The notes under the pieces are model-generated. The model ran no database searches. It was not told the origin of the DNA and was given only the letters and a program-made list of their open reading frames with translations. The translations under genes were made by a program, and so were the position numbers. From Fratercula arctica (taxonomy: Eukaryota; Chordata; Aves; Charadriiformes; Alcidae), in contig CANTUZ010000004.1 in assembly GCA_947846985.1 (NCBI GenBank), positions 3,028,927-3,092,926 on the forward strand: a DNA stretch of 64,000 bases. The letters are read 5' to 3'. This document shows positions 1-12,833 of the stretch, piece after piece. The number at the start of each line of letters is the position of its first letter. Position 1 is the first letter of the stretch.

Positions 1-2472
1 TTCAAACAGGCTTTTCCCCCCAGTTCCGAGACGAACCTGGCATCATTTTCTACGCGACTCTTCTAACGTGAGATGGTTCTCACCGTTGGTGCGGAGGGAG
101 ATGGCGATGTGGGAAAAAGGTCTGCTGTGGCATGAAGGCAAAGAAAACTCCGTCCCTGTCTTCTGCAGCTACGCCATGGAAGGAACTTACCCAACGTGGA
201 CTCTTCCCCGTACACACCTGAATTCTGCTGACAGCAGCAGCTCTTTATTTCTGCCCCCCACCCCCCCCATCTTTCTGCAGATTTGCCCAGCAGCAGCAGC
301 TCCGCGGGAGCTTCCACAGTGCTTCGGCTGTCAAGCGAAGGACAAAATTCACCGACGATGGCCAGTCCCCCCATCTCTTTTTGGCAAGCAACGGTGAACA
401 TTCTAGATACTGTGGGACATCTTATGCTAAAGGACGCTCAACTCCTGAGGCTGGCCTTTAAAAACGGTATAAAAGTTTAAAAAACTTTTTTAAAACTGTG
501 TATTTCAATACTAAATAAATACCCACTTGCTGCTAGTAGAGCCCAGAGGTCAAACTGTCCTCACCGCTGACGGCAAAAGGGTAACAGGCATCAGCCCACC
601 ATATTCATGTGTTCAAAAAGCAGCTTTATTTGGCAGCAAAATCCACGTTTGGCGACGGCTTTTTTGGTTTGGGCTTTCGTTTTTTTGTGGGTTTTCTAAA
701 AATCTTTGAAACGCTTGTCACACGCCAAGGCAGGGAGCTCTGTCTGCTGCAAAAAGCGTTTTAGACGGGGAAAAGCGAGTGTGTGTTACATACTGCCAGG
801 GGCCGGGAAGCCGGACTCCAGGGCTGTAATTCCAGCTTTGCTGCTGACTCAGTGAGTGACCATCACGTAATCACGCCGTTCCCCTTTCTGCCAAAAAAAA
901 CGAGCCGTATTCAGCTATCTCAAAAGACACTGGAGCTGGGCCTCATGTATCCTGAATTTAGGTGTAACGGAATTAGGCGTGCCTAAATTTCTATAAAAAT
1001 CTATGTATTTTAAGCTGCTCACCTCCTCTGTTAGGGTCTGGTTTAACGCTCTCTTGGTACCTTTGGGTATTGACGGAACCGTGCAGACTGTTGGGGGTTT
1101 CTTGCTTTACGTACGCGTTATTTGCACCCGCGTGCGTTCCTCAACACTGCAGGAAAAGGCTGCACAGGCAGAAGTGGAAGTTTTCCATTTGCATGCGAGA
1201 CGAGCAGAACTGACACTCCTGTCAACTGGTTTTTAAAAAAAAAAACAGCAACAAAAAAAAAAACCACCAACAAAAACACCCCAAACAGTCAAGTCAGTCT
1301 CAGAAAGAACGCAGGAGAAGGTCTGGAAATTTGCCTTCAGCCTGCAAACACCTTTTTCCAATTTTTGGGTGCGGAATAATTCCGTTCATCTTTCAACAGC
1401 TACAAACGCCTAAGGACTGCAGAGACACCATCTGAGCAAGAGCGCTGCTGGTGCTGGCCCTTTTCCCAGCTCTGCTAACGGCCAGGGAGCTGTTATTGTC
1501 CAGAGCCGTGTCGAGCAACCGACGTGATGACATTTAAGAAGGTTCTGGTCCTGCCCGAGAAGCACAGGAGCCTACAGCCACGGTTTGCCGTGCTGCTACC
1601 ACGGCAGGTGATCATCGCGCTGCAAAACATCATTAAGCAAAACATAAGCGGAGACAAAGCCACAAAAAACCCACACCCTGCGGCATCCCGGGAAGCAGGG
1701 ATGAAGGGAAAACATGGGACAGTACTAATAGATGCCCAACGTGCTGGCGGAGGGGAAGAGGTAAAGTCACAGTCCTTCGTTATCCTCTTTCACATAATCG
1801 GGATGTGCCAGGGTCAGAGAAAAAGTTTCCATCCCGAGGCCAAATCGGCGCTTCACACCTAGAGCGCGTACCGCTATACGGCACGTATCCAGAGGAGGTT
1901 TTGAAGAGACAGTTCGCAATTCCTTACGTTAACGTACTGCCCCCCTCTCCCCCCCCGACCGTCATTCCTACGAAACAAAATGGATCTCTCCCGTACTGAA
2001 AATCCGGTCCCTGCAATGCAACAGCTTTTAAATAAATCACCAAGCTGGGACGGTATTCCCCACACGTAGGAAGAGTTGAAGTGCTGAGAGCGATCACACA
2101 ATATTCATTTACATTTGGTCTCCCGCGGGCCGGCACGTACCATTTGTCCACGGCCTCCATTTTCCAAGGAAGTCAAAGAAAACCGAGAGGGCTCTGCCCC
2201 TACTAGGACATCAAACACATTTTGCGGCAGAACAATTTCTTTTCCCCAGCGATTTAAGTGACGCGTATGTAAACGTGTCTCTGAGATACATATATCTCAC
2301 TTAAATCGACGAATCAATCCAAATATCACACAGAATGTGTATTATGTATTTTATGTACGTAAGCGCGTATACCTATTCATTCGTACACCTCATCTGCTCT
2401 ATACCACGCATTCTGCGCGGCGTGAGCGTGGAGATATGCCACCGTAGACAAACTCAGGCTTGTGCGGCTCAG

Positions 2473-2511
2473 GGAGGAGGAGGAGGAGGAGGAGGAGGAG
2501 GAGGAGGAGGA
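2473..2511. repeat. (GGA)13 trinucleotide repeat
   Basis: Thirteen uninterrupted GGA units, purine-only on the plus strand, followed by 'agaggg'. The Gly-rich, Arg-rich and Ser-rich frames across it arise from the repeat alone. Confidence 0.95.
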
Positions 2512-2927
2512 AGAGGGAGGATGCCCAGCCTGACCCCCGCTGTCGCCAGCTGACGGCAAGTTTAGGGCGCAGCCAAGCACTTCTTTACATAACAGCAAGG
2601 TACCGCCGCAGTGAGAAAGGGAGGCAGGAGCGAGGGCCAGCGCTGAGTATTCAAAAAGGGAGGAAAAAAAGCAAACAGCGTTAAGGTATTCTCCGTGTTT
2701 TTCTAAGCAAAGACTGATGGGAAAAACCTGACGAGGAGCCCGCATCCCCATAGGCTGTCGCTAACGCGGATGCAGCCTGAGCCCGTCTGCTTGCAGTCCG
2801 GGATGCGCAGCACTCTGGGAAAAGAGCTAGCAGAAGGGGCAGCATTAATTCTAGCCAGCTTTAATTAAAGTAGGAGGATACCCATTCGAATCAAACGCAC
2901 CGAGGAAATAAGATAACGTGAAATCCG

Positions 2928-2950
2928 AAAAAAAAAAAAAAAAAAAAAAA
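2928..2950. repeat. A23 homopolymer (one of many long A or T tracts)
   Basis: Comparable runs of 18-26 bases occur at 30044-30069, 33072-33094, 33752-33774, 38933-38953, 44065-44090, 46671-46688, 46853-46876, 54389-54412, 55502-55521 (T) and 57459-57478, with an A-rich tract at 28681-28714. None shows an adjacent element to which it would be the tail, except possibly 54389-54412 after a CR1 copy. Confidence 0.9.
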
Positions 2951-4029
2951 GACACGCTGTGAGGAAGTAACCGAGATGAGTGAGTGCCGGGCAAACGCGG
3001 AAAAAAACCACCCACCCCCCTCCAGCAAGGGCATCCACACGTTAAATACATTTTTTTAAAAAGCTGTTTTGCAGAGAATTCCACCGTCAAAACCCTAATC
3101 ACCAAGCCCACCTCCTGCCGCAGTGTCCCCTTTAGGGGATTAGGTTGGTAATCGCAATCTGCCCCCAGCAGCTCTGCCCCGGCGCCCAGGCACTGCCCAC
3201 GCGACAAACGCACAATTCTTGTTTTGATCAAGGGAATTCTACTGCAACTTAACCAACTCCGCGAAGCCAGCCTTTCAGAAAAGTCAGGGAGAGCGTGTCC
3301 CAATGGTACCAAACAGCCTCAGGAATTTCCTTTAAGGCATGCCGGTTCAGAATCTGGAAATCCGTTACGATTGAACGTCAGAGGAATTCAAAGCTTTCCC
3401 AGGTATGCCAAGGGAGCAGATGGCACCTGAATCCTCGACATTTGCCAAAAGGGTCTGTAAATTCAAACGTTACATTGCTGGATTCCGCTCTTTTTCCTTG
3501 TCATAGAGAGATCTGCATTTACATGCGTTGCAGGGGAAAAGAAAAAGACAGGTTATGTCTCTTGTTATTATCCCTTCCAGAAGAAATTATTATAAAAAAA
3601 GAACGCATCCAAACGCGGTGTCAGTGAATGGGTTAACGCATACCACAATCTAGAGATTCCGGAGACGGGAGAAAAGAAACGGCAGCGAGGAGGCATTAAC
3701 ACCGGCACTCCCAATGTAATGTAGTCCTAAAGCTAACCTTAACAGAAGCTTCAGGGTTTGGTTTTGGTTTTTTTTTTAATATTTTCTCCACTAACATACA
3801 ACATTTGTGCCCTTGGAAACTGCAGAGTGACCTGGCAAATAAATCACCTCTATTGAATTTTTTTATTATTATCCCCCCCCCCCCAAGGCAATGAGGGATG
3901 TCATTCCTCATTTCTAACACAGAAGAAAAACAATAGTTAATTATAAATTAGGAGAAAACCTCCCCCCAAACCTGAAACATGTAAATAGATAGGCCTCAGC
4001 AGAATCAAAGATTGCCATCAGCAACAGAC

Positions 4030-4031
<2 letters not shown>

Positions 4032-4065
<34 letters not shown>
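4032..4065. repeat. 34-base G homopolymer
   Basis: A continuous run of 34 G on the plus strand between 'gact' T and 'aggaaaaaaaacc'. Length is likely to be polymorphic or poorly measured. Confidence 0.95.
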
Positions 4066-4066
<1 letters not shown>

Positions 4067-4218
4067 GGAAAAAAACCAGCAAACCCAACAGATTGCAGAC
4101 TTGTGTTTCAGGCCCCACCTAGAAAAACACACCTGCAGCGTGCAGTGTAAACCCACCGGCTCCGCTCGCTCTCACACGCGGCATTTAGCACCGCCGGCGA
4201 TGCGGGAACGGGGAACCG

Positions 4219-4302
4219 AAAAAAAAAAAAAAAAAAACAAAACAAACAAACAAAAAAAACACACCCAACCCCCCCCCCCAAAAAAAAAAAAGAAAAAAAA
4301 AA
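4219..4302. repeat. Composite A-rich/C-run low-complexity tract
   Basis: An A18 run, AAAC/AAAACAAAC stretches, a C12 run and further A runs occupy this block. Phe-rich and Lys-rich frames over it (4101-4398 and 4172-4672) are artefacts of the composition. It lies just left of the CpG-rich block that holds the exon at 4766-4888. Confidence 0.92.
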
Positions 4303-4319
4303 GGGAGGAAACGGGGGCA

Positions 4320-5220
4320 AAAACGCTGTCGTGAAGGACCGAAACGCACCTTCGCGCCGCAAAGCCCGACAACCACAGCCACCTCCCTCCCCTGACAACT
4401 TGCTTCAGACCAGCCGGAGGAGGGAAAGCCCCGGCTCCCGAGGGGTGACACGCGTCCCCAGCCCTTGTGGGGACGAAAGGAAGAAGGGGCAACGACTGGT
4501 GTGCCAGCGGCCAGCTTGATTTGCACCTTCCCTGCGTAGCTGTGGGCTGCCATGGCTGGGAGCACCTGAGTCTCGCTGCAGCCGGGCTCGGGGAGGATGG
4601 GAAGGGATGCAAATGGGAAATATGATGTGAAGGGTTAGGAAAAGGAAAGGGAGAGAGCATCACACAGGACAAAAAATACCCCCGTGAAGTGCTGCACGGA
4701 AAGAGGAAGGGTACGGGGCCAGGGGGGGTGAGGAAAGGAGAAGGGGACTGGTTTTCCCCTCATACCTTGCGTTTCCGATCTGCCCGAGAGATTTTCCGCT
4801 GCCTTTTCCTCTCCTTCTCAAGGTTCCTCTCCCTCTCTTCCAGTTCAGACTCTCGAACTTTTTTAATGGAAGCGGCCGCGTGAGCCATTTTGGAGAGGAA
4901 AACACCAGCTCCAAGGAAGCTGTTTCCACCAGGCGTGGATATCCAGGTGATTTATTCCGTGCCCCCCCCCCCCCTCCGGCCCCGGCAAGGGCGCTGGCCG
5001 CCGGCCAGAACTTCCCGGTGTAATCCACCTCTTCCCTCCTCCGGCTTTTCCCCCACCGCCACCACAAGGAAAGGTCACAGCTCCGCTCCGGCCTCTGCAG
5101 CACCCGTAAGTCAGAAGCACGAGCGCCACGTCCACGCACGCGAGGTGCCGAAGTGCTGGCAGCCGCCGGCACGCAACCGGAGAGGGGCCGGCGAGTCTCT
5201 GCTAGCGGGCTGAAAAGGCT
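4320..5220 (-). promoter_or_regulatory. CpG-rich block around the exon at 4766-4888 (putative promoter and 5' UTR)
   Basis: The stretch is visibly enriched in CpG, including clusters around 4330-4460, 4870-4880, 4975-5000 and 5085-5205. For a minus-strand transcript the part from 4889 to about 5200 is where the leader and core promoter would lie. A C13 run sits at 4962-4974. No convincing TATA box was seen, which fits a CpG-island promoter. Promoter assignment is inferred from base composition and the exon, not from a specific site. Confidence 0.45.
4766..4888 (-). CDS. Candidate alternative first coding exon (41 codons), unidentified minus-strand gene
   Basis: A minus-strand ATG at 4888-4886 in a good context (A at -3, G at +4) opens 41 codons starting MAHAAASIKK, passing through an acidic-basic helix-like stretch (ESELEERERNLEKERKRQRK) and ending ISRADRKRK, then a consensus donor (GCAAG/GTATG) at 4765. 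It ends in phase 0. An in-frame stop lies about 60 bases upstream. I see no pyrimidine tract plus AG just before the ATG, so a first exon fits better than an internal one. A NotI-type GCGGCCGC site sits inside the exon (4872-4879), and the surrounding 0.9 kb is CpG-rich. Charge pattern and regular Glu/Arg spacing suggest a single alpha helix or coiled coil; function is unknown. Strand and phase match the exon at 53498-53578, so the two may be alternative starts of one gene. They could instead belong to two neighbouring genes. Confidence 0.62.
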
Positions 5221-5399
5221 TCAGCTTGGCTGCCACCGCAAGGGAAGACGAGCTTCAGACTTCGATGAATAGTAAGGAAAAAAAGAAAAAAAAAAAAAAA
5301 AACCAAACCAAAAAAAAACCCCGGAAAAATCAGCCTTTAAACACACATCACCGAATTGGAAAGGTCTCTTGGGATTCCTCCAGATAGGCTGCGTCTTCT

Positions 5400-6500
5400 G
5401 CCGGGGAGGAAGGCTCCACTTCAGCATCACCCCCCCCCTGGAGCTGGGGGAGGGAAGCAGCTCCTTTCGGCTTCTCACATCGCCTTTATGCGGGGTGAGA
5501 AGAAAATGGTGCAGTCTGACTTACTGCTGCCGCCGCGACCGCCCGCGCGCTGGAGCCCCGGCATCGGCTTTTCCCTGCTCTTCTCCCTCCTCACGAGCTT
5601 TCCCCCCTTCACGCCCAGCCGGTGGAGAGGAAACCGGGAGCAAAAAGCCGCCGGGCTGGGAGATCCCAGCCCCGCTCACCTGCGGGCAAGCGTGGAGAGC
5701 CGCCGGCAACCGGCTTGCGATAGTCAAGTCCTCATTGTGCCTTTATGCGGCCACGTGAGGCTGCATCAGGAGAGCGGCGTTAAGCGGCGAGCCAAAGGCA
5801 GGCGAGGAGGGGGACGCTGCTGGGGTGGGGGGGGGGGGAGCGGAGCACGCAGCGTCATCTGGGCTCAGCTGGCCCCGCTCAGCCGCGGTAAAAATAATAC
5901 CGCGTTTGCTGGTCGTTATTATTCAACGCCGAAAGCGGCTTTCGGACGCTTCCTAAGACAGCTTACGAAGCCTCTGCCTCGAAGATGGAGAATGATTATA
6001 GCTGTGGAGCAACAGAGATCAATAGAGACAGAGACAACGTGTTGTTAATTAGTCTCCTCCTTCTCTACACACCCCACCCCACCCCAAATATCATTTGGGT
6101 TTGGGACTTTAATTTCGAGTCTTAATATCAGAGACAGATGGGTCTGTCATTCCCCCCAGTCGCTTCACCCCCTGCTAAAACCAGCACAGCAAAGCCCTGC
6201 TGCCGCCTCCCCGAGGTAACTGTTATCGCTGTTCGCGTCGAGCATTTAGTCATCAAAATAGGACGGGCACAGCTTTGCGGCAGAGAGAGCCCAGCACATC
6301 GCAGCTCCCCTCCACCACCCCCCAGCCAGGTCCCCGGGGGAGAGGAGGACGGCGACGTGGCGACCCAGCAGAGACGGTGGCATCCCTGGGCTCAGCCACC
6401 CCAGAGGAGCCGGGAGCCCGCCAACGGCAGCACTGAAAATCACCAAATCAAAGAAATACTTCCTATGGCCAGGCTTCCCGCTGCAATACCGTCTTTGACT
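5400..6500. promoter_or_regulatory. Second CpG/GC-rich block flanking the 4.3-5.2 kb island
   Basis: CpG-rich sequence continues here, densest at 5520-5900. It contains a G12 run at 5827-5838 and a perfect 7-bp inverted repeat (CGCGGTA, seven-base A/T loop, TACCGCG) at 5884-5904. A plus-strand frame of 230 codons (5356-6048) is open here, but its composition is that of GC-rich DNA and no family is recognisable. A short plus-strand frame from 6138 meets a donor-like GAG/GTAACT at about 6215; I do not consider it enough for an exon call. Best read as upstream promoter or enhancer DNA. Confidence 0.35.
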
Positions 6501-8865
6501 TCAGGCTGAACGTGACCGAACGCCACAAATCTCACTGTAAGACAGCACCACCAAATCAGTCCCAGATGTCCTGCGAGCTCTTCGCGTGTCAAAAGCTCAT
6601 AGACCAGGACTAATCCCAACCTCACGGTATTTTTTGTAGCCACAGAATTGGGCCGCTTTCAGCTCACGTACACCAAGACTATTTATTATGACCACGGAAC
6701 TAATCACTATTGATGGCTTGCCTTTGCACTGTAAGGTTTCACTTTGAGAATTTCACAACATTTCCAAGACCTGGTTTCCACAAAATAACTCGGTATATGG
6801 AAACCATGAAGCACCATAAAGGCATCTTTAAAGCAGGCGCCTATTTTGCGTTTGAGCCAGCCATCTGTGCGTCCCATCAAAGATTTACTTCCCTCGTGGA
6901 AGAAGTCATCAGAAGAAGCAGGGTCCAAAAGCGCCAGCCAACCTTTTTTGCCGGCTCCTCCGTATGCACAGGCTGATTTTCTCCCAGTTGCGCCCATTCG
7001 TGAGGAACTGGGCTACACACAACTAAGGGCTGAAACACAAGCTGCAGCCACCAGCCACGCCAGACAGGCGGAGGCAGCCGAAGAGGGAAAATAAAGGAGA
7101 AAATGGGATTCTTTAATAGGCCTGTAGCTCGCCTTGCCTCCTTTATGTCGTATGAGCCTCGCAGGTGGCACCGCTCGTAAACCAGGAACGCGCAGCCGGT
7201 AATTTAGAATTCTGCCTTCCTCATGCAGTGGGAAAGCGTTCATCTTCCCAACCTTTTTTCGCGGGATCTTAAGCAGGAAATACGAAAACGAGAGCAAAAC
7301 GCAGGCCAGCACGCTTAAAAACCCTGGTCTTAGGGTCTCCCTGAGTCACGGTTCAAGGTTTCTTTAAGCCACTAAATGCTTAAATCCCGGTACGTAGTAC
7401 ACACAGGAGGGTCTGAAACACAGGGGGGTTTAGAGGAGTCGTGATTATTAAACAATTTGTCATCTTTTGACGATTGATACGTGCAGGCTCATCAGCTCCT
7501 CCTCAAATCATTCTTCTTTCAGGAAACTCACTTAAAAGTTCATGAAGGACTTGACGTACTTTGTAACCCACGCTACACACGGGGACAAAAAACCCAGACG
7601 CTTGAATTGAACAACTGGTGCCGAGAGAGACACAATCCAACAGCAAACACTCTTTAGAAGATCACTGGCAAAGAAGAGCTTCACATCAGTTCGAGTTCAC
7701 CATTATGTCCCATAAACATTTTCCCCCTAACCTCAAGGAAACATATAAATATTTCATCATCGCGTGGCTAAAAAAAAGTAACTTTCAATAGATTATTTTA
7801 GAAAGAACATATGCAATCCGAGGAGAAGAACATGAAGGATGTTATCACTTAATGCTTGACACAGCTGATGTCCCTGCAGGGAAGGAGTGTTCTGTTTTAA
7901 GACAGAAAGATTTTGCTAACAAAAGGAGAAAACGGTTCGTCATCGCCCTGCGCATACAGATCTTAACAAAAAGAAAACCTTCCGCAGACATCAGTCTGAA
8001 GATTGAATTTTCAGGATCTGTTCGGTAAAAGCGGAGACTGAGCAATTTCCCCCTAAACATAGAAAATGTATTTGTGAAGCTGCTACATAAAAAAAAAAAA
8101 ACAACACCCCAAAACCATGGAATACACAGCGCTGCTGCCACAAACGGTGTGTAGGAGGGGAGTGGGAGAGTGGGCAGATGCACAACAACATAAAAAGAAC
8201 ACGGTAGCAGAAAAAGGGTGGGGTTTTTTTTCCCCTCTGAAAACCATTTGTCATCGTTAGCTCTGAACGTAGAAATAAATAACTCGTGAGATTCAACAAA
8301 TTCCCCTTTGGGCTACCAAAGCTTATAAGGCTTCAACCTCCACGGCGTCCCGCGTGATTTGTGAATAGGCTCCGAGGGACCAACCTCATCGGGAGACCCA
8401 CAGGCACGCACATGCTTAATTAGCGTTCCAGCTCCTATCTGCCTGCTTTACAAATTGGGGTAGCTCGTTAACTTCCTGACCCGCTCTCCTCATTTCACAG
8501 CCTCCGGGTTTTGCTGTTTTAACCTGACCCACCCGCTGAGACCATCAGCTCCTGCGCTGCGGCGCTTTATTAGCCACAGCTATGATGAGCGCTTGGCTTT
8601 CAGCCGCCAGCTTTCAGGTAGAGAGACGTGATTCGCTGAGCAGATCGGCCTTTTTGTGGCTGTAGAAACCTACTGGATGAAAATCAGCAGTGATTGAGTA
8701 CAAGAGGAGAGGACGTAAACAAGAGATTATCTTCCTCGAAGCACATCCACTAAGAGGGGTCCATCTCCTAAAGAGGAGGTTCTCTCCACATAAACCACGC
8801 GGGCAGTGCAAACCCGAAGTTAAAGCCAAGCTTAGGAATAGCTTGGTTTCCCTGGAATCCCTGGA

Positions 8866-9009
8866 GGTATTCACCATCCCTGGAGGTATCCAAAAGACGG
8901 GCAGACGTAGTGCTTAGAGATATGGTTTAGCGATGGTTTTTGTCAGCGTTAGGTTGATGGTCGGACTCCATCTGAAAAGTCCCTTCCAACCCAGGCAATG
9001 ATTCTATGA
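8866..9009 (+). mobile_element. CR1 LINE 3' end fragment
   Basis: The text 'ttcaccatccctggaggtatccaaaagacgggcagacgtagtgctta' through 'cccttccaacccaggcaatgattctatga' is the CR1 3' end closing on the octamer-type terminus. A short internal duplication of 'ccctggaggtatt/c' (8870-8890) appears at its left edge. Only the last ~145 bases of the element remain. Confidence 0.9.
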
Positions 9010-10829
9010 TAACGCCAAAGAAGCGTGGCTCAAATCCGTCCGCATCATTTCCCAGAGTTACAGAAAAAGGGAGGCAGGGATGGAGGGGGAAAAGCCTTCC
9101 ATGCCTCAAAGCCAGAACGGAGCCTGCTCTTTCCAGTTCTAAGCTGCTAGCACAGTCAGGAAGCAGGCTGGAAATCAAAATTGGTTTCAAACCGCTAAAA
9201 ATGGGCAAGGGCTGTCCCAAGCAATAGTTTGGTAGGGATGAGAGCTGGGCAATTCAACTTTTTGTCTAGCGTTGTAGAAGACCCTTTCTGGCCAAGGCAG
9301 ATCGCAGTTCTGTAGGGGAATTAGGTTCCCTCCAAAGAGTTGCGCTCCCTAACTTGTTCGTAACACCTAACAGGTACATCCACATGTTACTTTACAACCA
9401 TACAACAACCACCACCTCTGCCCTTACACCTTATGCAGCGATTTAAACTTCTCCTCCTTGCTGAACGGCAGGGACGTGTTAGACCAGGCTTGGAGACGCG
9501 CACCCACAGCCGTTAGTGGCCTTTTTAGCCACTGACTTGCAGAATTATCTCCCCTCCACCCGCAAGCACGGACGTCGACCCGCCCTCTCCGTGGTTATTC
9601 TCTCCAGGTTAAACGTCAGAGGGAGGTATCCTTGTCCCTCCGGGACAGGAGACTCTTCTCTGAACACTGAGGATGGAGATGACGGAACGTTTTCGATTGG
9701 GACAAAAATATTCGGAGTGCCAGAGCAGCGTAACAAGGCACTCGATTCAACTATTTGAAACCATGCGGATGGATGGCGCGCATTAGCATATTCAGCCCTT
9801 CCACTAGCTACAGAATTACATATTCCGGCGGGGGGGAAGTCAAAATAATTCTCGGGGAAAGTAAAAGCACAAAGTTAACGATGGAAGTATATGCTACATT
9901 TATAAATTGCCTCCTGTCTCATTGTTTAATCCACACTCTTATTTATTATTCACACGCCATAGCAATTACCCTAATTCCGAAGGCACGCTAACCCTAGAAG
10001 CGCGTTAGCAATCACATATCCACACTGCACAAGTTTCATGTTATATTTTCCTGACAGAAAAAAACATTAAGGTTAAAAAAAGGCTCTACCCGCTCTCGTT
10101 CTCATGTTACCGAATACGTGAAGGCAAAGCGTTCCAGAAAGCTCTAGGCTGGAAATTAGTGTCACTGAACTGGTACTGAAAGGCTGATATATAGAACTAT
10201 GTGCTGGGGTTTTTTTCCTGTACCTTGATTACATTTATTTTATTAATTGAAAAGAGGCAATGCAGAAGAAGAAATGAAAAAGGCCAAGTTATGGCACATA
10301 CGTTAATAGACGTAAATCGGACCAGTCTTAATGCCTTTCCCTTCTTTTCCGTTACATCACCCCAGTACAACTTACAGCACCGACACGTTTAGTGGTCAGT
10401 GCTAAAAACCTGTTGCAGATAACGCGGTAGCATTCGCAATACCGCAACGCTCCCACGCACAGCGGGTTTCTGGCTCAAAGGTGTCCAGTTCAACGCTGAC
10501 AAACTTCAAATATAATTAATAACTACACCAGAAAAAAAAAAAAAAAAAAAGATACTGCTTAGCTACCTTCATCTTGAAAGAGTTACTGAAAATATTCATC
10601 TACTCTTATAAAATTCGTTTTTCTTATATTACAGGTGAAGAAACAGAGAGTGTGGTTGCATGTTTGCTCCTAAGAACCTAAGAGCTGTGGGATGAGACCA
10701 AAGCCTTCTCTCTCCAACAGCGACCGAAAATCAGACACCTGGCAAAACACACGCGATGCTTTCAAGTACTCTCCCAGCTTCTGGTCATCTCAGACAGACA
10801 TGGGTGCTAGACATTTCAGTTTATGTAGT

Positions 10830-10950
10830 CGTCCTCACCGGCTGTTTTCCATGAACTTGCTCAGTCTCTCTCTGAACCTTTCTGAATTTCCAGCATCCGC
10901 GACATTCGAGGGCAGATTTCTGCAGCTTAACTACGCGTTCCAAACACCAC
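10830..10950. mobile_element. Ancient, diverged CR1/L3-like LINE fragment (probable)
   Basis: The stretch 'ccatgaacttgctcagtctctctctgaacc...ttccagcatccgcgacattcgagg...agcttaactacg' resembles an old interspersed repeat common in bird and reptile genomes that I associate with CR1/L3-type LINEs. Divergence is high and the family assignment is from memory of the pattern, so subfamily and orientation are not given. Confidence 0.5.
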
Positions 10951-12833
10951 TGCCACAGGCAAGCGCCTACAGACCAGCACAGGCGGCAAAGACAAGGTAA
11001 CTGCCATTCTCAAATCATAGAAGTCCTTGCAGTCATCCTTTATGACTGTCCAAGCTGCGGCATGACAAAGCAATGCCTTGCACACACCACCAACTTTCTG
11101 AACACCAAGAAGAGGATTTAAAAAAGCCCTTCAGAGACCGATGCCTCCGGTTTAAATAAATACCCCAAATATGAGGTAAAGACATTCCAGCTGTGTCAAA
11201 GTCGGCAATTTGAGAAGCGTATTTATTTTTTTTTTCATCAGAATCCTAATTTAACTCGAGACAGACATTTCTAGCAAGAATGCCCATTTTGCAGTTTTCT
11301 GATGACAGCTAAGTTCGTTAATTCTAAATATCGCTCCGCTTATTTTAAGTTTTCGTATCGATTGAAAATATTGACGTCACATTCTATTTTAACTAAGTCA
11401 AATCGTGCCTGACCCAATAGCTCACTAAGGGCAACAGCAGACGTTTTATTGATTTAAATGGACTTTGGATCAGGACCACAATCATTTAATTCAACACCGC
11501 AGTGTGCCTTCTCATCTTCCTGCCTGCCCTGGCCCTTCCTGCCCTACCTTCTTTCGTCTTTGATTATGGTCAGGTTTGATCTTGTGGGGACAAAAGCTGC
11601 TATTAATGCCAGGAAGGACCCGAGGGATCATCCTGAAGGTGCTGCAGATCTGCCGCGTCCGACTCCCAAAACACGCAGAGTGTTCCTCAGGCTCAGGAGT
11701 CCCTCACTCCTCAGGGAGTGGCTAAGACTTTAGAGCTTTTGATTTTTATGATAAAAATAAGTGGTTTAGTGTTTTTACTGGAACGCCTTCCTGTATAATG
11801 ATCTGGCCTGTTTTCAGAAGGCTTTTTTCCACCTTTTTTTCTGAGCATTTGCATTACAGCCAGATACTGCTGAATTACAGTAGCTCCGAGAGACGGGGTG
11901 TATTTCAAGCTCAAGGGTAATTATCTGAGAAGAAGTCACAGAAAGCAAGTTATATGCATATATTTCACTTGTGTCCCTGACGGATCCATTCTACCACTTG
12001 AGATTAAAAAGTCCTATTCCTTGTTCTCCCAGAAACCAGGGGAGTCTTTCCATCAAGCTGTCTGAAGAGACAAAAGGAGGACTCTTTATTCTAACCCCAC
12101 TGATTTATCTAAAGTTCGTTTTTCATTACATTCAGAAATTATCCTGTTACAATACTGTGGCTGGACTACAGCATTGTACGGAGTATAACCGATTTAATAG
12201 GAACATTTGTTGATCTGCAAAGAGAATTCCGTTATCTCAAAGCTAAGTGCTTCAGGGTGACGTAAATAAAAATCACTTTACAAATGATAACGACGCAACA
12301 AATAATTATGCCCGGGCAATCAGAGCATATAACAGGAAAACTGACTTGGTTGCCACCGCGTCGGAAGCCTGTAAGCCAACATGACCCAGATCTTGTCCGC
12401 TTTAAATCCTTTCAGTTGCAACCTAAATGCTGCACATAATCAGCTCTGCTTAAGCATCCTTGCTGTTATGTTACATTTAAAAGTGTGCCAGCACTTTAGC
12501 GTTGGGCCAGGTCACATGGAGTTCCGTTTGAATGGGCCCTATCTACCTTGAACTAAAAGTCTACATACCCACAGCTATCAGAACAAAGGCTTGAGTGATT
12601 GCTACTTACACAAATATTATCATATATGTACATATATGTATTTGTATGGGCAGCAGTCTGACCCAAAAAATGAGCCTTCCAAAATTCAAGATGACCCATG
12701 AAATCAACAATTGCGTTTCACAGTTTGTTTCAGTTTGCAAAGTATGGAAGAAGAAGAGTATCATCAAGCGATGCATCTTTATGTTTCTGTCTACTACATA
12801 TATGCTATCTAAAACAGCATTTCTAGCAGTGAC

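Larger units (their letters stand above)
1..4218. other. Non-coding sequence downstream of the 4.8 kb exon (intron if the exon is real)
   Basis: On the minus strand this follows the donor at 4765. Apart from the (GGA)13, A23 and G34 repeats, I see only unique-looking sequence of mixed composition. Short overlapping frames (for example 2851-3312 minus, 1524-1862 plus) have no recognisable motif or splice context. Confidence 0.6.
6510..12833. other. Intronic/intergenic sequence, mostly unique
   Basis: Outside the CR1 remnants at 8.87-9.01 and 10.83-10.95 kb no feature can be supported. An A18-like run is present at about 10532-10550. All frames are short, and many rely on non-ATG starts. Confidence 0.55.

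Noticed and set aside
4172..4672. 166-codon minus-strand frame with Phe-rich segments
   Set aside because: Created by the A/C homopolymer tract and overlapped by another minus frame and plus frames.
5356..6048. 230-codon plus-strand open frame
   Set aside because: GC-rich block with few stops by composition; no recognisable domain, no supporting splice sites.
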